From NCBI GenBank assembly GCA_023266075.1, contig JAHFRX010000021.1, positions 1 through 13,175 on the forward strand: DNA of 13,175 nucleotides, read 5' to 3'. Made by a program: the position numbers and the translations under genes. Each line of letters opens with the position of its first letter. The first letter of the stretch is position 1. Below, piece by piece: positions 7,730 to 13,175 of this stretch. Under the pieces are notes generated by a model that saw only the letters and a program-made list of their open reading frames with translations, did no database searches and was not told where the DNA came from. The DNA comes from Legionellaceae bacterium (GTDB taxonomy: Bacteria > Pseudomonadota > Gammaproteobacteria > Legionellales > Legionellaceae).

Positions 7730-8445
7730 ATGATGTTGTTTTTATTTCCGATTTACATCTTCATCCGGATATTCCTTTCCTAACAGCGCGTTTTGAGCGA
7801 TGGGTGTTATGGGCGCTTGAAAACACGCGTGCGGTTTATATTCTTGGCGATTTCTTTCATGCGTGGGCGGGTGACGATACGTTGGATGATTGGAGCTTAG
7901 GGATTGCGGCGATGTTGAGGCAGTTTCATGAGCATCATATCCCAGTGTATTTGATGGTGGGCAATCGTGATTTTTTGTTGGGTCAGCATTTTGCAGATGT
8001 AGCGAAAGTGCGTATGATGAATGAGCCTATGGCGATTGAATTAGGTCATTATCACGTGCTTTTAGTGCATGGCGATCGTTATTGTACACGAGATACAGCA
8101 CATCAATGGTTTCGAAAGCTCACACGACATCCACTATTTAGCCGATGTTTTTTGACATTACCGCGAGCGCTTCGCGTCAATATTGTTTGTCGAGTACGGA
8201 TGCAGAGTCAACGTCGGCATCTACCGGATGAGAAGATGGCTGTTGTTCCTGAGGCACTGGGCTTAGATGCTACTCGATATGCGGTCGATGTGATTGTTCA
8301 TGGCCATACGCACCAACCGATGCGTGTTCAGCATCAGAATGATGGCAGGCCTTTTGAGCAAATTGTGTTAAGTGATTGGGAAGAAAAAGTTTTTGTTTTG
8401 TGTTACAATGAAACTGAAATGTTTCATTATGTTGAGTACTGTTAG
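7726..8445 (+). CDS. lpxH: UDP-2,3-diacylglucosamine diphosphatase LpxH
   Basis: This 239-residue calcineurin-like metallophosphoesterase hydrolyses UDP-2,3-diacylglucosamine to lipid X and UMP in lipid A synthesis, acting peripherally at the inner membrane. The di-metal ligands are all visible: D9 and H11 in ISDLHLH, D42 in LGDFFHAW, N80 in GNRDF, H115 in VHGDRY, and H194 and H196 in HGHTHQP. Their spacing is nearly that of E. coli LpxH, which separates this from generic phosphoesterases. Length is normal. The ATG overlaps the minC stop codon (ATGA), so translation is probably coupled; the TAG stop is embedded in the ribosome site of the next gene. LpxH rather than LpxI supports a beta- or gammaproteobacterial source. 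Confidence 0.95.
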   Translation: MNDVVFISDLHLHPDIPFLTARFERWVLWALENTRAVYILGDFFHAWAGDDTLDDWSLGIAAMLRQFHEHHIPVYLMVGNRDFLLGQHFADVAKVRMMNEPMAIELGHYHVLLVHGDRYCTRDTAHQWFRKLTRHPLFSRCFLTLPRALRVNIVCRVRMQSQRRHLPDEKMAVVPEALGLDATRYAVDVIVHGHTHQPMRVQHQNDGRPFEQIVLSDWEEKVFVLCYNETEMFHYVEYC

Positions 8446-8450
8446 GAGAG
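8444..8450 (+). promoter_or_regulatory. Ribosome binding site overlapping the lpxH stop
   Basis: AGGAGAG begins inside the lpxH TAG and lies 5-8 nt before two consecutive in-frame ATGs (8453 and 8456). The second has the more usual spacing. This places the start of the downstream unknown protein here and not at the in-frame ATG 8372 inside lpxH. Confidence 0.75.
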
Positions 8451-8455
8451 TGATG

Positions 8456-9349
8456 ATGCCAAAACCAGCCCCGATACCACCGGTTGCGACAGAGAAATCA
8501 ACAATCAAGGAGACGAAAGAGTTAGTTACTACAGTGAAAAATCAGATTGCTGAGTATGAAAAAGGCTTGAGAACGCAACAGCAACAAGCAGACGAGACCG
8601 CGCGTCAATCACGTATCGCACTTCTTGATCAAAAAGTACAAAAGCTCATGTATGGCGATCCTGATCAGAGAGGTAGTGAGCAGGAAGCGTTCATGTCGGT
8701 TGCAGAGGAAGCCGCGAGGACTTCAGGCGGTAAAAGTTATGAAAACCTTAAATCTACGTATCAAGATTTAGTGCGTTTATGTCTTGCACTATGTTACGTG
8801 CTTGCGGCGTTTTTCCGTGTGGAGCATCGTATTGCCGGTGGTCTTTCGGGGATTTCAAATATTGCGCGTCAGGTGATTGGTGCTGTCAGTCGTTTATCTG
8901 GGACAACGGTTGAATTACACGAAGACATGCTCAAAGCAAGCCAGTGCGATAAGGATGGTAAAGTGACGTGTGAGGCGCTACCCCAGTCACTCTTTAGCAA
9001 GGGTACGCCACCAGACATGATTAAAACACTCTCGAATGCAAATGAGTTTTTAGTGACGGCGTTTTTGATGCATCATGGTTATGAATTTAATGATAAAGAT
9101 GAATATCGTCGAAAAAAAGTGGATGGTTCATGGGAAAAGTTAACATCTACGAAATTTGAAACACTGAAAAATGATCCTGATACAGGTTTGAAATGGTTTG
9201 CGGAGAAACATCTTCCTGTTCGATTGACGTCTAACGCGATGGGACCGACGGGTAAGCGTGTGCCTGACCCCGAACCGTTGACGCCAAGTAGTCCTACACC
9301 CACACCTACACCCACACCCACAACACCAACGCCAAGACCTGGATCATAG
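8456..9349 (+). CDS. Protein of unknown function with predicted coiled coil and C-terminal Pro-Thr tail
   Basis: I do not recognise this 297-residue protein. It opens with a Pro-rich start (MPKPAPIPP) and then a Gln/Glu/Lys-rich stretch at about 12-63 that looks helical and may form a coiled coil. A hydrophobic run at 105-120 (LVRLCLALCYVLAAFF) is flanked by charged residues; it is short for a membrane helix and could instead be buried or amphipathic. A Gly/Ser-rich segment, 129-149, follows. A mixed charged domain runs to about 262. The end, about 270-297, is almost wholly Pro, Thr and Ser with a (TP)n core. There is no signal peptide. DKDGKVT at 165-171 resembles a calcium loop but lacks key ligands. 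The gene follows lpxH directly, with its ribosome site in the lpxH stop, and is followed 10 bp later by tsaD, so it is probably expressed with these core genes. A secreted effector or envelope-associated protein is possible, but unproven. Confidence 0.8.
   Translation: MPKPAPIPPVATEKSTIKETKELVTTVKNQIAEYEKGLRTQQQQADETARQSRIALLDQKVQKLMYGDPDQRGSEQEAFMSVAEEAARTSGGKSYENLKSTYQDLVRLCLALCYVLAAFFRVEHRIAGGLSGISNIARQVIGAVSRLSGTTVELHEDMLKASQCDKDGKVTCEALPQSLFSKGTPPDMIKTLSNANEFLVTAFLMHHGYEFNDKDEYRRKKVDGSWEKLTSTKFETLKNDPDTGLKWFAEKHLPVRLTSNAMGPTGKRVPDPEPLTPSSPTPTPTPTPTTPTPRPGS
9293..9328 (+). repeat. Short tandem repeat encoding the Pro-Thr tail
   Basis: Two perfect copies of the 12-bp unit CCTACACCCACA (9293-9304 and 9305-9316) are followed by a related 12-mer, CCCACAACACCA (9317-9328). 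The unit is a multiple of three, so copy-number change would lengthen or shorten the (TP)n tail without shifting frame. Confidence 0.85.
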
Positions 9350-9359
9350 GACGATATTG

Positions 9360-10373
9360 ATGTATGTGTTGGGCATAGAATCTTCTTGTGATGAAGCGGC
9401 TGTTGCTATTTATCATGAGCAATCAGGTCTTCTTGCCCATACAATACACTCGCAGATTGCGACACATCAATGTTACGGCGGTGTTGTTCCGGAGCTTGCG
9501 TCGCGTGATCATGTGACGCACATGGTGCGTTTAGTGGATGAGGTTTTGCATCAAGCACATCTTAAAAAAGAAGCGCTCACTGCGGTGGCTTATACCGCGG
9601 GCCCAGGTCTCATCGGTGCTTTGCTGGTAGGCGCTTCTTTTGCGAAGAGTTTTGCTTATGCGCTGGGTATTCCCGCGATAGCCGTACATCATCTTGAAGC
9701 ACATTTACTGGCCGCGATGCTGGACAATTCGGCGATTCAATTTCCTTTTCTCACCTTGCTGGTGTCTGGTGGACATACGCAACTTATTCATGCACGTTCT
9801 TTGGGGGCGTATGTGTTGTTAGGTGAAACATTGGATGATGCCGTCGGAGAGGCGTTTGATAAAACGGCAAAATGTATGGGTTTGCCCTATCCTGGTGGGC
9901 CACAAATTGCATCGCTTGCAGATGCCTGGACTGATAATATGATGGCATTTCCTCCATTTCCGCGCCCTATGCTCAATAAACCAGGCTTGATGTTTAGTTT
10001 TAGTGGGTTGAAGACACATGCATTGTATGCCTGGCAAGACAGTCAGCAAGATGATGCCGCTAAAATTGCGATTTCACGTGGTTTTCAAGATGCGATTGTC
10101 GATGTTTTTCGTGTGAAGTGCGCGCGCGCACTTCAAGAGACGGGGTTAACACAACTTGTTGTTGCAGGTGGTGTCGGTGCGAATCGCGCGTTGCGTGCTG
10201 CGCTCATAACGCTTGGAGCGTCATTAAAGGTGAGTGTTGACTTTCCGCGTCCAGAATTTTGCACAGATAATGGTGCTATGGTGGCTTATACCGGGTTCTT
10301 ACATTTACAAGCCGCTCAACAAGATACATCCCTTTCTATTGTTGCAAAGGCACGCTGGCCTTTTACTTCTTAA
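9360..10373 (+). CDS. tsaD: tRNA N6-adenosine threonylcarbamoyltransferase TsaD
   Basis: This 337-residue ASKHA-fold enzyme transfers the threonylcarbamoyl group to A37 of ANN-decoding tRNAs (t6A), working in the cytoplasm with TsaB and TsaE. The N-terminal LGIESSCDEAAVAI at 4-17 is diagnostic. Metal ligands H111 and H115 lie in AVHHLEAHLLA, and D303 in FCTDNGAM completes the site. The nucleotide-binding glycine segments SGGHT (136-140) and VAGGVGANRALR (268-279) are present. Length is typical of bacterial TsaD. I take ATG 9360 as the start: AGGA at 9348-9351 is 8 nt away, while the adjoining in-frame TTG at 9357 adds only one residue. It follows the unknown gene by 10 bp and ends 11 bp inside the convergent plsY gene. 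tsaB and tsaE are not in the window. Confidence 0.97.
   Translation: MYVLGIESSCDEAAVAIYHEQSGLLAHTIHSQIATHQCYGGVVPELASRDHVTHMVRLVDEVLHQAHLKKEALTAVAYTAGPGLIGALLVGASFAKSFAYALGIPAIAVHHLEAHLLAAMLDNSAIQFPFLTLLVSGGHTQLIHARSLGAYVLLGETLDDAVGEAFDKTAKCMGLPYPGGPQIASLADAWTDNMMAFPPFPRPMLNKPGLMFSFSGLKTHALYAWQDSQQDDAAKIAISRGFQDAIVDVFRVKCARALQETGLTQLVVAGGVGANRALRAALITLGASLKVSVDFPRPEFCTDNGAMVAYTGFLHLQAAQQDTSLSIVAKARWPFTS
10114..10135. repeat. Perfect 22-bp palindrome within tsaD
   Basis: Both strands read the same 22 bases, with 11 uninterrupted complementary pairs. The centre, GTGCGCGCGCGCAC, is an alternating purine-pyrimidine run of 14 bp. It lies in coding sequence for VKCARALQ at about residues 252-259 of TsaD. 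It may be a chance product of Ala/Arg codons, a protein-binding site or a cruciform/Z-DNA-prone site; the sequence alone does not decide. Confidence 0.9.
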
Positions 10374-10962
10374 AATTCATCTTGGGCTCAGTTTTGTTGA
10401 GGAGCCGTTGGATGTTGTCATGATGTTGATAAATAACAAGGCTTGAGAGTGCTAATAAAGGTAAAAAAGCACCTTTGTCTTGTGTAAAGAGGATCGCTAG
10501 AGGCAAAAGTACAAGTGCGACAATTGCAGATAAGGAAGAAATTCGCGAAATAATGGCGGTGACAAGCCATGCTAAGATAATGAAAATACCGAGTTCAGGG
10601 TGAAATCCCAGCAAAGCGCCTAACGTTGTAGCGACACCTTTACCACCTTCAAAATTAAAAAACACCGGGTAAATGTGTCCTAGAACGGCTGCAAGAACAA
10701 CCAGGCCTGAGCAGAATGCACTTAATCCAAAAAGATGTGCGAATAGGGCGGGTAGCGTGCCTTTTAGCATATCACCGACCAAAACAAGGATGGCATAAGG
10801 CTTACCTGCAATACGTAATATATTGGTCGCCCCAGGATTCTTTGAGCCTTCAAGTCTGGGATCGGGTAAATGAAATATTTTTGCAACCAGGATTGCCGAG
10901 CAAATTGAACCCACGAGATATGCGATAAGAATGAAGATAAAGGTAAAGATCCAGTTGGACAT
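10363..10962 (-). CDS. plsY: Acyl-phosphate:glycerol-3-phosphate acyltransferase PlsY
   Basis: This 199-residue integral inner-membrane enzyme moves an acyl group from acyl-phosphate to the 1-position of glycerol-3-phosphate, the first step of phospholipid synthesis; PlsX would supply the donor. The three family motifs are present: GSKNPGATN at 39-47, GHIYPVFFNFEGGKGVAT at 95-112, and HHDNIQRLL at 180-188. Hydrophobic segments at about 4-26, 56-77, 80-97, 113-137 and 143-160 fit the multi-spanning topology. Length is normal. The gene is convergent with tsaD and their ends overlap by 11 bp. It has a credible promoter of its own at 10995-11023, so it does not need transcription from the upstream ankyrin gene. 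The ribosome site before the ATG is weak. Confidence 0.96.
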   Translation of the reverse strand: MSNWIFTFIFILIAYLVGSICSAILVAKIFHLPDPRLEGSKNPGATNILRIAGKPYAILVLVGDMLKGTLPALFAHLFGLSAFCSGLVVLAAVLGHIYPVFFNFEGGKGVATTLGALLGFHPELGIFIILAWLVTAIISRISSLSAIVALVLLPLAILFTQDKGAFLPLLALSSLVIYQHHDNIQRLLNKTEPKMNFKK

Positions 10963-10994
10963 CGGTATTTGTCTATGTAACTTGAGTTGTGTAC

Positions 10995-11023
10995 ATTTTA
11001 TGGCGATTGTTTGTATAAAACAA
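10995..11023 (-). promoter_or_regulatory. Putative sigma-70 promoter of plsY
   Basis: On the minus strand TTGTTT (11018-11023) and TAAAAT (10995-11000) are separated by exactly 17 bp, about 32 bp before the plsY ATG. The -10 box matches the consensus at five of six positions, the -35 at three. The -35 box is one arm of a perfect inverted repeat with 6-bp arms and a 5-bp spacer (11007-11023), which could be an operator or chance in AT-rich DNA. Confidence 0.5.
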
Positions 11024-11055
11024 GTAGGTGGTGGGGGTGTATTAATTTGAGATTG

Positions 11056-11850
11056 TCATTTAAGCCAAGGACATGAGCCATGTTCCTCAAACAATCTCTC
11101 AATTTCCGCATTTCCGGCAGCAATGTCTTGGGCCGTTTGTCCGAAACGGTTTAAAATACTGGCGTCAGTGTCAGGGCATGACAATAATGCCTCCACCATT
11201 GTTGAGTGACCATCGCGTGCAGCCAGCATCAATGCAGTCCAACCATCATTATCTTGTTGATTCACCTCAATCCCTTGATGCCTCAATAACGCCGCCACAA
11301 TTGCTAGGTTACCGCTGTAGACAGCCCACATCAATGCAGTATGACCATCATTACTTCGTTGATTCACCTCAATATTTTGATGCCTCAATAATGCCTCCAC
11401 AATTGCTAGGTTATTACCGCCTGCAGCCCGCATCAATGCAGTCAAATCATCATTATCTCGTTGATTCACCGCAATCCCTTGATATGCCAATACCGCTCGA
11501 CTGTCTTGATATGCCAATACCGTTCGCCTGTACTGCCTCAATAATGCCTCCCCCATTGCTTGGTTATTAGCGCCCGCAGCCTGCATCAATGCAGTCAAAT
11601 CATCATTATCTTGTTGATTCACCGCCACCTCTTGATGTGTCAATAACGCCTCCACAATTGCTAAGTGATCACCGTTTACAGCCCACATCAATGCGGTATT
11701 ACCCTCAGGAGATCGCCAATTCACGTCAATACCAGGGTCTCTCAGTAAAGCAGGATCGGCTAATAATGCTTGTATCGCGTTCCTATCACCCATCACCGCG
11801 GCACGCATTAAGTCCTCACCACGTCGAGCACTTTCTCCTAAGTCTTGCAT
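11056..11850 (-). CDS. Ankyrin-repeat protein
   Basis: This 264-residue protein is almost entirely ankyrin repeats, a scaffold for protein-protein contacts; bacterial members are often, though not always, delivered into host cells. TALM-type repeat starts fall at residues 52, 86, 137, 171 and 205, with a divergent first repeat at about 11-45 and a capping repeat from about 238. The period is 34 residues, one more than the usual 33. The interval from 86 to 137 is 51 residues because of a 17-residue insertion holding two copies of a VLAYQ-type nonapeptide. No signal peptide, membrane segment or enzymatic domain is visible; the C-terminus ends SCPWLK. The ATG at 11850 has AGGTG 4 nt upstream and GGAAG 10 nt upstream. 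The gene stands between plsY and nadD with no functional link to either, which suggests an accessory insertion. The partner is unknown. Confidence 0.92.
   Translation of the reverse strand: MQDLGESARRGEDLMRAAVMGDRNAIQALLADPALLRDPGIDVNWRSPEGNTALMWAVNGDHLAIVEALLTHQEVAVNQQDNDDLTALMQAAGANNQAMGEALLRQYRRTVLAYQDSRAVLAYQGIAVNQRDNDDLTALMRAAGGNNLAIVEALLRHQNIEVNQRSNDGHTALMWAVYSGNLAIVAALLRHQGIEVNQQDNDGWTALMLAARDGHSTMVEALLSCPDTDASILNRFGQTAQDIAAGNAEIERLFEEHGSCPWLK
11227..11787 (-). repeat. 102-bp tandem repeat array encoding ankyrin units
   Basis: On the plus strand the block CATCAATGCAGT begins at 11227, 11329, 11431 and 11584, with a diverged form (CATCAATGCGGT) at 11686. Intervals are 102, 102, 153 and 102 bp. 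GTTGATTCACC recurs in the first four copies and CCACAATTGCTA in the copies from 11227, 11329 and 11584. Identity at DNA level, beyond what the protein needs, points to recent duplication or gene conversion. Confidence 0.9.
11478..11531 (-). repeat. 27-bp tandem duplication inside the ankyrin gene
   Basis: Units 11478-11504 and 11505-11531 are the same length and differ at only two bases. Translated, they give RTVLAYQDS and RAVLAYQGI at about residues 109-126. The duplication makes up most of the 51-bp insertion that breaks the 102-bp ankyrin period, and it keeps the reading frame. Confidence 0.92.
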
Positions 11851-11902
11851 ATATCACCTACTTCCTCTGAATGATTAATTTATAAGCACAAATTAACTAT
11901 AG

Positions 11903-11986
11903 CATACTTTAAGACTCATCAGAAAACAGGAACTTAAACGGTTTGTCGAGGAAATCATGGAAGAAGGGCGTCTTTTAAAACCATAG
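11903..11986 (+). pseudogene. Possible relic of a gene end between the ankyrin gene and nadD
   Basis: Within the 215-bp gap, a frame open from 11903 to a TAG at 11984 would encode 27 residues ending RFVEEIMEEGRLLKP, preceded by RKQELK. The composition (Glu, Lys, Arg, Leu) looks like an amphipathic helix of a real protein end. An in-frame TAG stands just upstream and there is no ribosome site for the only internal ATG (11957). It may be the tail of a deleted gene or chance. The rest of the gap is AT-rich and holds the promoters of the flanking genes. Confidence 0.2.
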
Positions 11987-12004
11987 CAATTCACGCGTTT
12001 AAAA

Positions 12005-12033
12005 TTGCGTGATGCGTTTTAGTGTAGCATACT
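12005..12033 (+). promoter_or_regulatory. Weak candidate promoter for nadD
   Basis: TTGCGT (12005-12010) and CATACT (12028-12033) are 17 bp apart and end 32 bp before the nadD ATG. The -35 matches the consensus at three positions and the -10 at four. Nothing better is visible before nadD, which must have a promoter here because the gene upstream points away. Confidence 0.3.
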
Positions 12034-12065
12034 GAGGCGATGAGCTGTTTGTATCGTCAGAAAAT

Positions 12066-12710
12066 ATGTTAAAAATTGCATTATTAGGTGGTACGTTTAA
12101 TCCAATTCATTGGGGGCATATTCGTATCGCAAAAGCGCTTTTACGGCATGGAAAATTTGATCATTTTTATTTCGTGCCTTGTAAACATCCGCTCCTTGAT
12201 AAGACGGCAGAAACAACAGTCCATGCGCGTCTTGAAATGCTTGATATCGCGTTAAAACCATATCCTGAGTTTGAGATTGATTACACTGAAATTGTGCGTA
12301 CAACGCCTTCTTACACCATAGAAACATTGCATACATTTCGTCAGCGGTTTGGTGATCATGCCTCACTTTCTTTTGTGATAGGGGGGGATAGCTTTCTACA
12401 ACTTCCAAATTGGCATCTTTCTGAAAAATTATTGACATTGGCGCATTGTATTGTTGTGGATAGACCTGGTGAACAGACTGAATTTTCTAACGTATTACAC
12501 GATCTATTCATTGCTCATGAAGTGCAGGATATTCAAGAAATCATGACGCATACGTGTGGAGCGCTTTATCGCTATTGTGCAGGTGTTTATGCCATTTCAT
12601 CCAAAGATATTCGTAAAAAAATTATGTTGGGTGAAAAAACATCCGGTTTATTGCCGACTAAAGTTCGGCGTTATATTGATCAACATGATTTATATCTTAA
12701 AATAAGCTAA
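12066..12710 (+). CDS. nadD: Nicotinate-nucleotide adenylyltransferase NadD
   Basis: This 214-residue cytoplasmic enzyme joins nicotinate mononucleotide and ATP to deamido-NAD, the step before NAD synthetase. The nucleotidyltransferase signature LGGTFNPIHWGH at 7-18 includes the ATP-binding HxGH (H15, H18). GGDSF at 107-111 follows, and near the end the ISSKDIR motif at 177-183 binds ATP phosphates; LLPTKVRRYIDQHDLY is the usual C-terminal block. Length is normal and all key residues are present. The start is fixed by the conserved N-terminus although there is no clear Shine-Dalgarno before the ATG. Usual companions such as holA or rsfS are absent. A run of seven G bases at 12381-12387 lies in the GGDS codons, a place where frameshift errors would be easy. 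Confidence 0.96.
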   Translation: MLKIALLGGTFNPIHWGHIRIAKALLRHGKFDHFYFVPCKHPLLDKTAETTVHARLEMLDIALKPYPEFEIDYTEIVRTTPSYTIETLHTFRQRFGDHASLSFVIGGDSFLQLPNWHLSEKLLTLAHCIVVDRPGEQTEFSNVLHDLFIAHEVQDIQEIMTHTCGALYRYCAGVYAISSKDIRKKIMLGEKTSGLLPTKVRRYIDQHDLYLKIS

Positions 12711-12739
12711 ACTTGCCGCAAAAAATAATGTGGTTATTT

Positions 12740-13175
12740 ATGCGCAATTCTGTTTTTTATCAATTAGGTCTTTTCATTTATCGATTCAAATGGCTTGTGT
12801 TAGGTCTTTCCTTGGCATGTTTGTTGGGATGCTTGCCTTTTATTGGGCATATTATGTCGCCATTTCAATCCACAGGATTTATTGATGAGACATCGGAAAG
12901 CGCCACGACGCAAGCGTGGTTAGATAAAAAATTAAAATTTCATCATGAGAATCAATTTATTGTGCTCTATCATAGTAAACATCTCACGACATCTCATCCG
13001 TTGTTTCATTATAAAATGAAACAGTCGCTGATGATGTTGGATGATTTTTCAATGAAGCACGATATTATTTATCCTGAGATGAATACCGATCAAATTTCAA
13101 CAGACAAGCATTCAGCGTTTGCTGTTGTCACGTTTCATTTGTCTAAACCGATGTCTTCAGCGCTGTTGAAGACAT
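12740..13175 (+). CDS. MMPL/RND-type membrane transporter, N-terminal part (3' end outside window)
   Basis: The frame is open from 12740 to the right edge, about 145 codons, with no stop. The N-terminus has a short basic stretch, then a hydrophobic helix at about residues 19-39 (LVLGLSLACLLGCLPFIG). The following extracytoplasmic stretch begins FIDETSESATTQAWLDKKL and continues with ENQFIVLYHS, the layout of MMPL-family proteins after their first helix. These are large multi-helix proteins driven by the proton gradient and move lipids or other hydrophobic molecules out of the cytoplasmic membrane; the cargo here is unknown. An in-frame ATG at 12728 would add four residues (MWLF). Neither start has a good ribosome site. 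It begins 18-30 bp after nadD on the same strand and is probably co-transcribed with it. Only the family is supported, not a named gene. Confidence 0.7.
   Translation, partial: MRNSVFYQLGLFIYRFKWLVLGLSLACLLGCLPFIGHIMSPFQSTGFIDETSESATTQAWLDKKLKFHHENQFIVLYHSKHLTTSHPLFHYKMKQSLMMLDDFSMKHDIIYPEMNTDQISTDKHSAFAVVTFHLSKPMSSALLKT

Noticed and set aside
8372..8455. Longer N-terminus of the unknown protein starting within lpxH
   Set aside because: The extra codons are an out-of-frame reading of the conserved lpxH end, and AGGAGAG directly precedes the ATGs at 8453/8456.
8942..8980. EF-hand or dockerin-like calcium loop (DKDGKVT) in the unknown protein
   Set aside because: Position 1 of the loop is Gln and the final acidic residue is displaced by one; a single degenerate loop is not enough.
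9357..9359. TTG as the tsaD start
   Set aside because: The next codon is ATG with 8-nt spacing from AGGA, the more usual start; the difference is one residue.
11007..11023. Inverted repeat TTGTTT-N5-AAACAA as an operator of plsY
   Set aside because: It is AT-rich with 6-bp arms, and half of it is explained by the -35 box; there is no second copy to support a binding site.
11227..11787. CRISPR-like regular repeats
   Set aside because: Repeats are contiguous coding units without unique spacers, and they translate to ankyrin motifs; no cas genes are present.
11073..11870. Two long open frames on the plus strand opposite the ankyrin gene (11073-11570 and 11589-11870)
   Set aside because: They are antisense shadows: their repetitive peptides mirror the 102-bp DNA period, and the minus strand encodes clear ankyrin repeats.
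11991..12012. Hairpin TCACGC/GCGTGA with a 10-nt loop as a terminator
   Set aside because: The stem has only six pairs and no T-run follows on either strand at the right place.

Overview
The window is a densely coded, AT-leaning stretch of bacterial chromosome, almost certainly gammaproteobacterial. LpxH-type lipid A synthesis, MinC, FadD, TsaD, PlsY and NadD form a Gram-negative housekeeping set. An AddA-like UvrD/RecB helicase-nuclease, an ankyrin-repeat gene and a lineage-specific protein with a proline/threonine tail fit a host-associated lineage such as the Legionellales (Legionella/Coxiella/Berkiella type). That placement is inferred from gene content; no marker gene here fixes the taxon.

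Layout. Bases 2-355 (+) are the 3' end of a 2-oxoglutarate/Fe(II) oxygenase-like gene that overlaps tail-to-tail with the next gene. Bases 330-6954 (-) form a probable four-gene operon read right to left: fadD (acyl-CoA ligase, GTG start), a TauE/SafE permease, an AddA-like helicase-nuclease and mrp (Fe-S carrier ATPase). A 79-bp divergent promoter region follows. Bases 7034-10373 (+) form a tight second operon: minC, lpxH, a protein of unknown function, and tsaD. plsY (-) then meets tsaD tail-to-tail and has a good promoter of its own. A 264-residue ankyrin-repeat gene (-) lies at 11056-11850, followed by a 215-bp gap that may hold a gene relic. nadD (+) comes next, and the window ends inside an MMPL/RND-type membrane transporter gene (+).

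How the genes relate. Most are core functions with no shared pathway: fatty-acid activation (FadD) and phospholipid acylation (PlsY), lipid A (LpxH), division-site placement (MinC), tRNA t6A modification (TsaD), NAD synthesis (NadD), Fe-S assembly (Mrp) and DNA-end processing (AddA-like). The accessory signal is confined to the unknown gene at 8456-9349 and the ankyrin gene at 11056-11850. The ankyrin gene shows repeat-driven growth: a 102-bp period broken by a 51-bp insertion that contains a 27-bp tandem duplication. I found no CRISPR array, insertion sequence, tRNA or rRNA, and no gene cluster that makes a convincing new multi-gene system. No stretch over 300 bases lacks a gene.
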